From Streptomyces sp. NRRL B-1140 (GTDB taxonomy: Bacteria; Actinomycetota; Actinomycetes; Streptomycetales; Streptomycetaceae): 64,000 bases of DNA. The DNA lies in assembly GCF_001280065.1 (NCBI RefSeq), contig NZ_LGEA01000093.1, forward strand, positions 1 through 64,000, in the 5' to 3' direction. The notes under the pieces are model-generated. The model was not told the DNA's origin. It made no database searches and saw nothing but the letters and a program-made list of their open reading frames with translations. This document shows positions 49,777-58,527 of the stretch, piece after piece; the first letter of the stretch is position 1, and the number at the start of each line of letters is the position of its first letter. The translations under genes and the position numbers were made by a program.

Positions 49777-51524
49777 TGGGCGTCCTCGACGACCTCGGCA
49801 GCGGACTGGGCAGGCTGAAGGACGGTGTCAACGACGGCCTGAACGCTCTCGAGGACGGTGTCGACGCCGGCAAGAAAGTCGTCGGCGAGGGCATCGACTG
49901 GGGGACCGACCGGCTCGGTGACGGCCTCGACCGGGTCGGCCTGCAGGGTGCCGCGGACGCCGTGGAGGACTGGGGCGACGAGGTCGCGTCCGACCTCGGC
50001 GCCACACCGGGCGAGCAGCAGCTCGGCCAGACGGAGGACGCCGACGAGCTGATCCACGGCCGCCCCGAGAAGATCCAGAGCAGTGCCAAGCACCTGCGGG
50101 ACTTCTCCGCCGCCTTTGACAAGGTCGGTTCGGGGATGAAGAAGGTCGACTCCTCCGCCTGGCGCGGCGAAGCCGGGGACACCTTCCGTGAGAAGTTCGG
50201 CGTCCACCCCTCGAAGTGGCTCCGGGCCGCCGACGCATGCGAAACCGCCGCCACCGCGCTGGACGCCTACGCGGGCACGGTGAAGTGGGCGCAGCAGCAG
50301 GCGCAGGAGGCCATCGAGCTGTACGCACGGGGCAAGAGCGCGTCAGAGAAGGCCATCGGGGAGTACAACCAGAAGGTCGACGCCTACAACGCCAAGGTGC
50401 GGGCGGACCAGGACCCCGGCCCCATTCCCGGGCCGTTCCACGACCCCGGCAGGGAGACCATCCGGCAGGCGCGGGAGAAGCTGGCCAGGGCCCGTGCTCA
50501 GCGGAACACCGCCGCCGGTGACGCCGAGGCGGGCATCAAGAAGGCGCTCGCCCACGCTCCGGCGGAGCCGCCGCCGCTGGACCGCCTGACCGGCAACGTG
50601 GTCGACGGACTCGTGGCGACCGGCGTCGAGCTCAACCACGTCGTGGGCGGTGTCGTCAAGGGCACGGCGGGCCTGGTCAGTTTCGCCCGCGGCCTGAATC
50701 CGGTCGACCCGTACAACCTGACCCACCCGGCGGAGTACCTCCAGAACATCTCCCTGACGCTCTCCGGCCTGGTCTCGACCGCGGCCCAGCCCGAGCGTGC
50801 GCTGAACGCCGCGGTGGACGGTTTCAAGAAGGACCCGTCGGAGTTCATCGGCCGCCTGGTACCCGAGCTCATCGGCACGAAGGGCGCCGGGCTGGCGCGG
50901 GGCGGTCTGCGGGCCGCGATGAAGGAGGGAATGGAGACGGGAGCCGGAGCCGCGAAAGCCGTACCCAACGGTGCGAAGGTCGCGGACGAGGCCGCCGGCG
51001 CGGCGCCGAAGGACTGGAGCGACCTCGCCCGGTCGACGGACCATGTCAAGGAAAAGGCAATTCACGCCGATTCCGTTGACCCGAAGAAGGCCCAGGAGTT
51101 CCTGGACGACCAGTATCCGTGGCTCAAGGACGTAAACAACACCGGCATGCCCGGGTACACGGACAACTGCAGCCACAACTCCGTCACGGTGGACCGCAGG
51201 ATGGATGGAATCGAGGCGAGCGCCGCTCCCAAGCAAGCCGGCGGTCACATTCCGCCCGAGCAACTGGGCATGAAGGACAGGGCCGCAGGTCACTATGACT
51301 GGGTGGACAGCTACGATGACATCATCAAGGATCTTCAGAACCGGGGAGAAGGGTCCAGAAGCGTCGTCTATATCAGTCGCCCCAACAACACGGCACACGT
51401 GTTCAACGCGGTGAACACCCCACACGGCGTTGTATTCCTGGATGGACAAAGTGGCACTTTGGGACTTTTGGAAAAGAACGTCTCGAGTATCGGGCACATT
51501 CCGTATCGCGATGGAGTCAAATAG
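49776..51524 (+). CDS. Polymorphic toxin with C-terminal Tox-PL (papain-like deamidase) domain
   Basis: 582 residues. The N-terminal half is a WXG/LXG-like helical secretion module (LRDFSAAFDKVGSGMKKVDSSAWRGEAGDTF near 108-138, long helices to about 260), then a hydrophobic/linker part, and a C-terminal toxin tip from about 430. The tip has NC at 464-465 (TDNCSHNSVTVDRRMDG), H541 (TAHVFNAV) and D556 (VVFLDGQSG), a Cys-His-Asp triad of the papain-fold Tox-PL/glutamine deamidase type. Base composition drops in the tip, as in exchangeable toxin ends. Confidence 0.85.
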   Translation: MGVLDDLGSGLGRLKDGVNDGLNALEDGVDAGKKVVGEGIDWGTDRLGDGLDRVGLQGAADAVEDWGDEVASDLGATPGEQQLGQTEDADELIHGRPEKIQSSAKHLRDFSAAFDKVGSGMKKVDSSAWRGEAGDTFREKFGVHPSKWLRAADACETAATALDAYAGTVKWAQQQAQEAIELYARGKSASEKAIGEYNQKVDAYNAKVRADQDPGPIPGPFHDPGRETIRQAREKLARARAQRNTAAGDAEAGIKKALAHAPAEPPPLDRLTGNVVDGLVATGVELNHVVGGVVKGTAGLVSFARGLNPVDPYNLTHPAEYLQNISLTLSGLVSTAAQPERALNAAVDGFKKDPSEFIGRLVPELIGTKGAGLARGGLRAAMKEGMETGAGAAKAVPNGAKVADEAAGAAPKDWSDLARSTDHVKEKAIHADSVDPKKAQEFLDDQYPWLKDVNNTGMPGYTDNCSHNSVTVDRRMDGIEASAAPKQAGGHIPPEQLGMKDRAAGHYDWVDSYDDIIKDLQNRGEGSRSVVYISRPNNTAHVFNAVNTPHGVVFLDGQSGTLGLLEKNVSSIGHIPYRDGVK

Positions 51525-51525
51525 G

Positions 51526-51846
51526 ATGGTGACCAAGGATGAGGCAGTCGTTTCTGCCGCCGAGTTCGTGAAGTCGGGTCCGTACCGAGAGCAAGCGGAA
51601 TCCGTGGTCATGCTCCCGGATACAGCGGTCGAATTTCCATACGGCTGGACAGTGTGCTTCGACCTGAAGGAACACATCGAGACCGGGGATTTCACCAAGA
51701 AGCCGTTCAGCCCCGTCGTCGTTGTTCCGCACGACGGCTCACCCGCCCACATGGCGCCGACGTTTCCGCCGACCGAGCAGTACATGGAGATGCGGGCATC
51801 CGGCAACTGGCCTCCGAACAAGGGGAACCGACATGCCGGGGCCTGA
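51526..51846 (+). CDS. YrhB/Imm35-type immunity protein
   Basis: 106 residues, one base after the toxin stop. The YrhB pattern is clear: EAVVSAAEFVKSG, FPYGWTVCFDL near 38-48, then SPVVVVPHDGSPAHMAPTFPP near 63-83. In polymorphic toxin loci the gene right after the toxin usually encodes its antidote, and Imm35 is a named immunity family. AT-richer than neighbours, like the toxin tip. Overlaps the next gene by 14 bases. Confidence 0.82.
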   Translation: MVTKDEAVVSAAEFVKSGPYREQAESVVMLPDTAVEFPYGWTVCFDLKEHIETGDFTKKPFSPVVVVPHDGSPAHMAPTFPPTEQYMEMRASGNWPPNKGNRHAGA

Positions 51847-53131
51847 CGCGCGGGCAACCGCCTGGCTGAACGCCACCTACGGTGGCCTCGTGCGGCTGGC
51901 CGTGGGGCACCCCGTGCACGAGACGGCCGCCGCGTGGCTGATGGCCTGCCGGCCGTTGCCGCAGCCGGGGTTTCCGGAGACGCCGATGATGGCGGCGTCG
52001 GTCGTCGTGCCGAAGGACGGTGGGACCCCGTTCCACCCGGCGCCCAGTGCCCCACTCGCGGATCTGGAGCCCGTGGCACCGGAGGACGCGGCTCGCCGGG
52101 TCGAGACGCAGCCCCGCCGGATCAACATCCGCGGATGTGTCGTGACTCTGCACTCCGCGATCAACGGCGCCCCGTCCACACCCCTGCCCTGGCAGCCGTC
52201 GGACGAGGCGCCGGGCTGGTGGGAACGGCTGACGCGCCGCTATTTCCCCGAGTTCACGCGCGTCGAGGCCGGCGGCTGGGACGACGTGATCCGGGCGGTC
52301 ACCGAGACCGGCCCGGACACCCGTGGCCTGGTCTGGGTCCGCCGGGAGGTCGGTGGCCACGAGGCGACCGGCAACCTGCTCTACGCGCACAACCACAAGG
52401 GGCAGGTGGTCCTCCTCGACGCACTGACCTCCTCCCTGGCCCGCCTCGACCCGTCCCAGGTCCGTGAGCTCGTGCTGCTCCGCGCGCTGCCCGGCGCGTT
52501 CACGCCGGGCCTCACCCCGTGGGAGCACGCGGCACCCGACTTCGCCTCCGCGGTCGACAAGGCACGCCGTTGGCTTCAGGACACCTACCACGGGGAAGTG
52601 GAACTGCACGCCCCGACGGCGCGCGACGAGACCACTCGCGGCTGGGTCTTCTCCTGCAACACGAGCCGTTTCCTGCGAGAGGGTCACTGGCAGGACTGCA
52701 TGCTCGACGCGACCGTCGTGGTCCCGAAGGACGAGACCGCGCCCTTCGGCCTGCCCAACATCGACCCGTGGGGCTGGCTTGCCCGCTGGGACGCGGGCGG
52801 CACCCTCGGAGGTGCGGGCCTTCCGAAGCCACCGCCCCCCGCCCGCGCCGCGTGGTTCCCCTCGACGCTCGCCGAGCTCGGTCCGGTGCTGTCCGTGTCG
52901 GAGCACCAGGACTGGGCGGCGGCGGTCGAGGCGGCTTCCGCGCTGCCGGTCGCGGCCCGCGCCTTGATCTGGGCCCGCCGTACGGACGGCCGGGGCCGCG
53001 AGGCCGTCGGCCAGTTGGTGAACGCGCTCCGCCTGGAGGACGGCGTCGTCCTGGTCGACGGCGCGTCGGGCGAGCCGGCCGTCCTGGACCCGGCGGGAGT
53101 TCATCGGTTGCACGTCGTCCGCTACCGCTGA
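51833..53131 (+). CDS. Tandem (YrhB/Imm35 + inactive Tox-PL-like) protein
   Basis: 432 residues built, by my alignment, as two repeats. YrhB-like parts at about 5-75 (AWLMAC..ASVVVPKDGGTPFHP) and 247-325 (GWVFSCN..ATVVVPKDETAPFG) resemble the upstream immunity protein. Each is followed by a segment like the toxin tip: 98-205 (NIRGCVVTLHSAINGAPSTP ... GNLLYAHNHKGQVVLLD) and 375-432 (GQLVNALRLEDGVVLVDGASG). The catalytic Cys is Ile99, the His is N181 and Q394, while the Asp (D196, D409) remains, so the copies look dead. AGGGGAA before the ATG. Confidence 0.78.
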   Translation: MPGPDARATAWLNATYGGLVRLAVGHPVHETAAAWLMACRPLPQPGFPETPMMAASVVVPKDGGTPFHPAPSAPLADLEPVAPEDAARRVETQPRRINIRGCVVTLHSAINGAPSTPLPWQPSDEAPGWWERLTRRYFPEFTRVEAGGWDDVIRAVTETGPDTRGLVWVRREVGGHEATGNLLYAHNHKGQVVLLDALTSSLARLDPSQVRELVLLRALPGAFTPGLTPWEHAAPDFASAVDKARRWLQDTYHGEVELHAPTARDETTRGWVFSCNTSRFLREGHWQDCMLDATVVVPKDETAPFGLPNIDPWGWLARWDAGGTLGGAGLPKPPPPARAAWFPSTLAELGPVLSVSEHQDWAAAVEAASALPVAARALIWARRTDGRGREAVGQLVNALRLEDGVVLVDGASGEPAVLDPAGVHRLHVVRYR

Positions 53132-53371
53132 GGCACCTCCGGGCCGGCAACGCCGATGAGCGCCCGGCAGCCGGTGGGCGGGTCGACGCACATCTTGCCC
53201 GGGCCTCCGGGGGCGTCATCCCGGCCGGTGGGCCGTCGCGGCACGCGCGTCACACCGGCCGGCCCGTGCGACGCGGGGCCGGAGGCGGAGAGCGGGAAAA
53301 CGTCGGGTGGGCGATGAGTTCCGCGGTCGGCGGCGGTCTGCCTTCCAAAGGACACCCGGAGGAGCAGCCCC

Positions 53372-53983
53372 ATGACCGACAGCACCACCGGCCCGACCGG
53401 CCCGGCCCTCGACCTCGGACCGCAGACGGAGACCCTCGCGCAGCTCGTGGCCGGTGTCGGTGACGAACAGCTGGACGGCCCGACACCCTGCCCCGAGTAC
53501 GCGGTGCGCCACCTGCTCGGCCACCTGGCCGGGCTGGCAGCCGCCTTCAGGGACGCCGCCCGTAAGGATCTCGGCGCCACGACCGACACCAGCCCGGACT
53601 CCGCACGCCCCGACCTCGCGCCCGGCTGGCGCGAGGACCTGCCCAAGGTCCTCGCCGAACTGGCCGAGGCCTGGCGCGACCCGGCCGCCTGGACCGGCAT
53701 GACCCGGGCCGGGGGCGTCGACCTCCCCGGCGAGATCGCGGGCCTGGTCGCCGTCGACGAACTGGTGATCCACGGCTGGGACCTGGCCCGCGCCACCGGT
53801 CGGTCCTACCTTCCCGATCCGGCCGCGCTCCGGGCCTGCCACGCGTTCCTCGCCGCTTCCGCCGACGACCCCCAGCGCGGTGCCATCTTCGGGCCGGTCG
53901 TCAGCGTCGACGCGGACGCGTCCCTGCTGGCCAGGGCGGTGGGACTGAGCGGCCGGGACCCGGGGTGGCCCAGCAGGGGGTAG
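53372..53983 (+). CDS. TIGR03086-family metal-binding protein (mycothiol-dependent isomerase-like)
   Basis: 203 residues of the DinB-like four-helix family: TPCPEYAVRHLLGHLAGLAAAF near 36-58 gives the metal His, and ELVIHGWDLARATGR near 130 gives the second. Members use mycothiol or unknown thiols. AGGAGCAGCCCC before the ATG. Stand-alone gene; no clear link to the toxin locus. Confidence 0.88.
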   Translation: MTDSTTGPTGPALDLGPQTETLAQLVAGVGDEQLDGPTPCPEYAVRHLLGHLAGLAAAFRDAARKDLGATTDTSPDSARPDLAPGWREDLPKVLAELAEAWRDPAAWTGMTRAGGVDLPGEIAGLVAVDELVIHGWDLARATGRSYLPDPAALRACHAFLAASADDPQRGAIFGPVVSVDADASLLARAVGLSGRDPGWPSRG

Positions 53984-54013
53984 AAAGCGATTGCTGTTTC
54001 TTGGTCGAAAGCA

Positions 54014-54042
54014 TTGACGAACCCCACGCGCCCTCCTACCGT
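54014..54042 (+). promoter_or_regulatory. Promoter of the GntR/sugar-acid operon
   Basis: TTGACG (54014-54019), 17 bases, TACCGT (54037-54042), close to the vegetative consensus. The leader is about 85 bases. Confidence 0.7.
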
Positions 54043-54063
54043 CATCGCGTCGTACTTCATACG

Positions 54064-54123
54064 TCATATATGAGACGCGATACGCGAGATCCGATACGCG
54101 ATCCAGCGAGACGCGAGATCCGA
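54064..54123. promoter_or_regulatory. Operator-like palindrome and repeats in the leader
   Basis: TCATATATGA (54064-54073) is a perfect palindrome just after the transcription start. GATACGCGA occurs at 54079 and 54093, and ACGCGAGATCCGA at 54082-54094 and 54111-54123. Likely GntR binding region. Confidence 0.55.
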
Positions 54124-54132
54124 GAGGCGCGC

Positions 54133-54792
54133 ATGACCTCTGTGCCCACGCCGATCCCCTCCCGCACGCAGTACGTGCTGGAGGGGATCAAACACCGCAT
54201 CCTCACCGGGCAGCTGACGCCCGGTCAGGCGCTGGTCGAGACCGAGCTCGCCGCGCAGTTCGGGGTGTCGAAGACCCCGGTGCGCGAGGCGCTCAAGACC
54301 CTCGCCGGGACCGGGCTGGTCGTGATGAGCCAGTACAAGGGCGTCACCGTGCGCCTGGTGGACGCGGACATGGCGCGCGAGGTCTACGACGTACGGCTGC
54401 TGCTGGAGCCCGAGGCGCTGCGGCGGGCCGTGCAGCGCGGAGCCTCCCTGGACGTCGCCCGCGAGGCGCTGACCCGGGCCGACGCCGCCACCGACACCGC
54501 CGAACGCTCCCTCGCCAACCGGGAGTTCCACCGGGCCCTGTACCTGCCGTGCGGCAACCCGCTGCTCGGGCGGATGCTCGACGAGGTCCGCGACCAGGCC
54601 GCCCTGGTCTCCGCCGTGGCCTGGGCCGCCTCGCCCTCCTGGGAGCGGGAGGCGGGCGAGCACCGGGAGATCCTGCGGCTCGCCCTCGACGGCGACGCCG
54701 ACGGCGCGGCGCGCGCCCTGCACGCCCACATCGCGAGCTTCGTGCGGCGCGCTTTCCCCGAGGCAGGTCTGGAACAGGAAGGTCAGCAATGA
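54133..54792 (+). CDS. GntR (FCD) regulator of sugar-acid catabolism
   Basis: 219 residues: winged HTH (LVETELAAQFGVSKTPVREALKTLA, near 36-60) and an FCD domain with metal ligands (D in RADAATD, H in REFHRALY near 138 and GEHREILRL near 178). It opens an operon with a DHDPS-like aldolase/dehydratase and an IlvD-type dehydratase, each joined by ATGA overlaps, so a sugar acid or keto-acid is the probable ligand. Confidence 0.92.
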   Translation: MTSVPTPIPSRTQYVLEGIKHRILTGQLTPGQALVETELAAQFGVSKTPVREALKTLAGTGLVVMSQYKGVTVRLVDADMAREVYDVRLLLEPEALRRAVQRGASLDVAREALTRADAATDTAERSLANREFHRALYLPCGNPLLGRMLDEVRDQAALVSAVAWAASPSWEREAGEHREILRLALDGDADGAARALHAHIASFVRRAFPEAGLEQEGQQ

Positions 54793-55700
54793 GCAGCGTG
54801 GCGTTCGAGACCCAGCGGGCGGCCCTGGCCGACGTGGTGGCGATCCCGGTGACCCCGTTCGCCGAGGACGGCTCCGTCGCACAGGACACCCACCGGGCCC
54901 TGCTCCGCCGCCTGCTCGACGGCGGCGTCACCACCCTCACTCCGAACGGCAACACCGGCGAGTTCTACGCCCTGACCCCCGAAGAGCGCCGTCTCGTCAC
55001 GGAGCTGACGATCGACGAGGCCGGCGAGCGGGCCGTGGTGCTGGTCGGAGTGGGACACGACGTCCCGACCGCCGTCGCCTGCGCCCGGCACGCCCGCGAA
55101 CTCGGCGCGCAGATGGTGATGGTCCACCAGCCCGTCCACCCCTACGTCTCGCAGGCCGGCTGGGTCGACTACCACCGTGCCGTCGCCGAGGCCGTACCCG
55201 AGCTGGGTGTCGTCCCGTACATCCGCAACGCGCAGCTCACCGGGGCCCGGCTCGCCGAACTGGCCGACGCCTGCCCGAACGTCATCGGCGTGAAGTACGC
55301 AGTGCCCGACGCGGCCAGGTTCGCCGCGTTCGCCCGGGACGCCGGTCTGGAGCGGTTCGTGTGGGTGGCCGGGCTCGCCGAGCCCTACGCCCCCTCCTAC
55401 TTCTCCGCCGGAGCCACCGGTTTCACCTCCGGGCTGGTGAACGTCGCCCCGGCCGTCTCCCGGAACATGATCGAGGCGCTGCGCTCCGGCGACTACCGGG
55501 CCGCCATGAAGGTCTGGGAGCAGATCCGCCGCTTCGAGGAACTGCGTGCCGCGAACGGCTCCGCCGACAACGTCACCGTCGTCAAGGAGGCCCTCGCCTC
55601 CCTCGGGCTGTGCCGCCGCGAGGTCCGCCCGCCGAGCCGGGCGCTGCCCGAGAGCGAGCGCGCCGAGGTCGCCGCGATCGCCGCGGGGTGGTCGATATGA
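54789..55700 (+). CDS. DHDPS/NAL-family lyase for 2-keto-3-deoxy sugar acid
   Basis: 303-residue TIM barrel. PVTPFAEDGSVAQDTHRALL near 20, TPNGNTGEFYALTPEER near 50, Tyr in LGVVPYIRNAQL near 140 and the Schiff-base Lys in NVIGVKYAVPDAARF near 163. It lies immediately before a sugar-acid dehydratase, so it likely cleaves or dehydrates the 2-keto-3-deoxy product. Not DapA, which is encoded at 24.8 kb. Confidence 0.88.
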   Translation: MSSVAFETQRAALADVVAIPVTPFAEDGSVAQDTHRALLRRLLDGGVTTLTPNGNTGEFYALTPEERRLVTELTIDEAGERAVVLVGVGHDVPTAVACARHARELGAQMVMVHQPVHPYVSQAGWVDYHRAVAEAVPELGVVPYIRNAQLTGARLAELADACPNVIGVKYAVPDAARFAAFARDAGLERFVWVAGLAEPYAPSYFSAGATGFTSGLVNVAPAVSRNMIEALRSGDYRAAMKVWEQIRRFEELRAANGSADNVTVVKEALASLGLCRREVRPPSRALPESERAEVAAIAAGWSI

Positions 55701-57427
55701 CCGGCAGACTGCGTCCCGAGGAGCTCCGGAGCCACCAGTGGTACGGCGCCGAGGGGCAGTTGCGCACCTGGTCGCACAACGCCCGGATGCGCCAGCTCGG
55801 TTACGAGGCGGAGGAGTACCGGGGCCGCCCGGTGATCGCCGTCCTGAACACCTGGTCCGACATCAACCCCTGCCACGTCCACCTGCGCGAGCGCGCCGAG
55901 GCGGTCAAGCGGGGCGTGTGGCAGGCCGGCGGATTCCCGCTGGAGTTCCCGGTCGCCACACTCTCCGAGACGTACCAGAAGCCGACCCCGATGCTCTACC
56001 GCAACCTCCTCTCCATGGAGACGGAGGAGTTGCTGCGGTCCTACCCGGTCGACGCGGCGGTGCTGCTCGGCGGTTGCGACAAGTCGACGCCCGCGCTGCT
56101 CATGGGCGCGGCCTCCGCAGACGTACCGTCCCTCTTCGTGCCCGCGGGGCCGATGCTGCCCGGCCACTGGCGCGGGGAGACCCTCGGGTCCGGCACCGAC
56201 ATGTGGAAGTACTGGGACGAGCACCGCGCCGGCAACCTGACCGACTGCGCACTGCGGGAGCTGCAGGGCGGGCTGGCCCGGTCGCCCGGTCACTGCATGA
56301 CCATGGGGACCGCGTCGACCATGACCGCGGCGGCGGAAGCCCTCGGCATGACGCTGCCGGGTGCCTCCTCGATCCCGGCCGTCGACTCCGGGCACGAGCG
56401 GATGGCCGCCGCCTCCGGGCGCCGTGCCGTGGAGCTCGCCTGGACCGGGCTCAAGCCGTCGGGGATCCTCACCCGCGAGGCCTTCGAGGACGCCGTCACC
56501 ACGGTCCTCGGGCTCGGCGGCTCCACCAACGCCGTCATCCACCTGATCGCGATGGCGGGACGCTGCCGGGTCGAGCTCACCCTCGACGACTTCGACCGCA
56601 TCGCCCGCACCGTGCCGGTGCTCGCCAACGTCCGGCCCGGCGGACAGACGTACCTCATGGAGGACTTCCACTTCGCCGGTGGTCTGCCCGCCTTCCTCTC
56701 CCGGATCACCGACCTGCTGCACCTGGAACGGCCCACCGTCAACGGCACCCTGGGAGAGCAGATCGAGGGCGCCGCCGTCCACGACGACGACGTCATCCGT
56801 ACCCGCGACAACCCGGTCGCCGCCGAGGGCGGAGTCGCCGTACTGCGCGGCAACCTCTGCCCGGACGGCGCGGTCATCAAGCACATCGCCGCCGAGCGGC
56901 ACCTGCTCAAGCACACCGGTCCCGCCGTCGTCTTCGACGACTACAAGACCATGCAGCGCACCATCGACGACCCGGAGTTGAACATCACCGCGGACAGCGT
57001 CCTGGTGCTGCGCAACGCCGGCCCCAAGGGTGGCCCGGGCATGCCCGAGTACGGCATGCTCCCCATCCCCCACCACCTGCTCAAGCAGGGCGTGCGGGAC
57101 ATGGTCCGGATCTCCGACGCCCGGATGAGCGGCACGAGTTACGGCGCCTGCGCGCTCCACGTGGCCCCCGAGTCCTACGTGGGCGGCCCGCTCGCCCTGG
57201 TCCGCACCGGCGACAGCATCACCCTCGACGTCGAGGCCCGCACCCTCCACCTCCACGTGGACGACGAGGAGCTGGAGCGGCGCAGGGCGGACTGGACGCC
57301 TCCGCCCACCCGCTACGAACGCGGCTACGGCGCGCTCTACAACGACCAGATCACGCAGGCCGACACCGGCTGCGACTTCGAGTTCCTGGCCCGCCCGGGC
57401 AAGGCCCCCGATCCCTACGCCGGTTGA
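55697..57427 (+). CDS. IlvD/Edd-family sugar-acid dehydratase (arabonate/xylonate type)
   Basis: 576 residues. Cluster cysteines: NPCHVHLRE near 56, LGGCDKSTPALLMGA near 124 and PGHCMTMGTASTM near 197; the conserved Lys/Ser of RMSGTSYGACALHV lies near 480. The segment SHQWYGAEGQLRTWSHNARM and the KRGVWQAGGFPLEFPV motif are those of pentonate dehydratases rather than IlvD of branched-chain synthesis. Substrate probably L-arabonate, D-xylonate or a related acid from pectin/arabinan. Confidence 0.88.
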   Translation: MTGRLRPEELRSHQWYGAEGQLRTWSHNARMRQLGYEAEEYRGRPVIAVLNTWSDINPCHVHLRERAEAVKRGVWQAGGFPLEFPVATLSETYQKPTPMLYRNLLSMETEELLRSYPVDAAVLLGGCDKSTPALLMGAASADVPSLFVPAGPMLPGHWRGETLGSGTDMWKYWDEHRAGNLTDCALRELQGGLARSPGHCMTMGTASTMTAAAEALGMTLPGASSIPAVDSGHERMAAASGRRAVELAWTGLKPSGILTREAFEDAVTTVLGLGGSTNAVIHLIAMAGRCRVELTLDDFDRIARTVPVLANVRPGGQTYLMEDFHFAGGLPAFLSRITDLLHLERPTVNGTLGEQIEGAAVHDDDVIRTRDNPVAAEGGVAVLRGNLCPDGAVIKHIAAERHLLKHTGPAVVFDDYKTMQRTIDDPELNITADSVLVLRNAGPKGGPGMPEYGMLPIPHHLLKQGVRDMVRISDARMSGTSYGACALHVAPESYVGGPLALVRTGDSITLDVEARTLHLHVDDEELERRRADWTPPPTRYERGYGALYNDQITQADTGCDFEFLARPGKAPDPYAG

Positions 57428-57440
57428 CGGGCGCCACTCC

Positions 57441-57486
57441 AGGGGCGCGGGGAACTGCGCGACCAGCCACACCGCATCCGCACTCG
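57441..57486 (-). repeat. Dispersed 45-bp repeat, copy 3 (inverted)
   Basis: AGGGGCGCGGGGAACTGCGC, then GACCAGCCACACCGCATCCG and CACTCG: the reverse complement of copies 1 and 2, 14 bases after the dehydratase stop. Confidence 0.85.
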
Positions 57487-57547
57487 CCACGCACACAGCA
57501 AGAGGCAACCCGTACCGCGCACTTCCAGGCGGACTCCCGCACATCGA

Positions 57548-57559
57548 GAAAGCGCTTCC
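57548..57559. promoter_or_regulatory. LacI-type operator
   Basis: GAAAGCGCTTCC, with a perfect AAGCGCTT core and the central CG of LacI-family sites, lies 33 bases before the permease start. Confidence 0.6.
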
Positions 57560-57591
57560 CGTACGACCGTACCGAGAACGGAGACCCTGTC

Positions 57592-58527
57592 ATGGCCCAA
57601 GCCGCAGCCGTGGCGAAACCGCCCGCGCCACCCCGGCGGCGCCGGGCCTCCGCCACGCCGCGCAGGCTCCCGTACCTGCTGATCGCGCCGGCCGCCCTGC
57701 TGATGCTGGGGTTCATCGCCTACCCGGTCATCAGTGTCTTCTACTACAGCCTGCAGAACTACAACCCCACCAAGCCGTGGCGGAACGGCTACGCGGGCTT
57801 CGACAACTTCGTCCACGCCTTCACCGAGGACCCGGTCTTCTGGGACACCCTGGTCTTCAGCGCCAAGTGGGTCGTCGTCGAGGTCGGTCTCCAGCTGCTG
57901 TTCGGCCTCGCGCTCGCCCTCATCGTCAACCAGACCTTCGTGGGCCGGGGCCTGGGACGCGCCCTGGTTTTCTCCCCGTGGGCCGTATCCGGCGTGCTGA
58001 CCTCCGCGATCTGGGTGCTGCTCTACAACTCCCAGACGGGCATCACCCGTTACCTCGCGGACCTGGGCATCGGCTCCTACGGCACCAGCTGGCTGTCGGA
58101 CACCTCGACGGTGTTCCCGGCGGCGGTCGTGGCTGATCTGTGGCGGGGCGTGCCGTTCTTCGCGATCCTCATCCTCGCCGACCTCCAGTCCGTCTCCAAG
58201 GACCTCTACGAGGCCGCCGAGGTCGACGGCGCGAGCCGCATCAAGCAGTTCTGGCACATCACGCTGCCGCACCTGAAGGACGCCATCATCCTGTCCACGC
58301 TGCTGCGCGCGGTCTGGGAGTTCAACAACGTCGACCTGCTCTACACCCTGACCGGCGGCGGCCCGGCGGGCGAGACGACCACGCTGCCGCTGTACATCGC
58401 CAACACATCCGTCGACGCCCACAACTTCGGCTACGCGTCGGCCCTGACCACGGTGGCGTTCGTGATCCTGCTCTTCTGCTCGATGGTCTACCTGCGCCTG
58501 AGCAAGTTCGGAGGCGAGAGCAAGTGA
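57592..58527 (+). CDS. Sugar ABC permease (MalF type), pectin operon
   Basis: 311 residues, six helices after a basic Pro-rich N-terminus; EAA loop EAAEVDGASRIKQFWHITLPHLKD near 205-228. First gene behind the LacI-type operator. The operon in this window has no solute-binding gene, which may lie beyond 64 kb or elsewhere. Confidence 0.93.
   Translation: MAQAAAVAKPPAPPRRRRASATPRRLPYLLIAPAALLMLGFIAYPVISVFYYSLQNYNPTKPWRNGYAGFDNFVHAFTEDPVFWDTLVFSAKWVVVEVGLQLLFGLALALIVNQTFVGRGLGRALVFSPWAVSGVLTSAIWVLLYNSQTGITRYLADLGIGSYGTSWLSDTSTVFPAAVVADLWRGVPFFAILILADLQSVSKDLYEAAEVDGASRIKQFWHITLPHLKDAIILSTLLRAVWEFNNVDLLYTLTGGGPAGETTTLPLYIANTSVDAHNFGYASALTTVAFVILLFCSMVYLRLSKFGGESK

Noticed and set aside
54789..55700. 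Second dapA
   Set aside because: Although of the same fold, it sits in a sugar-acid operon with a pentonate-type dehydratase and its active-site context differs from the dapA at 24791.
55493..57544. 683-codon minus-strand frame opposite the dehydratase
   Set aside because: Shadow of the IlvD-type gene, no family motifs.
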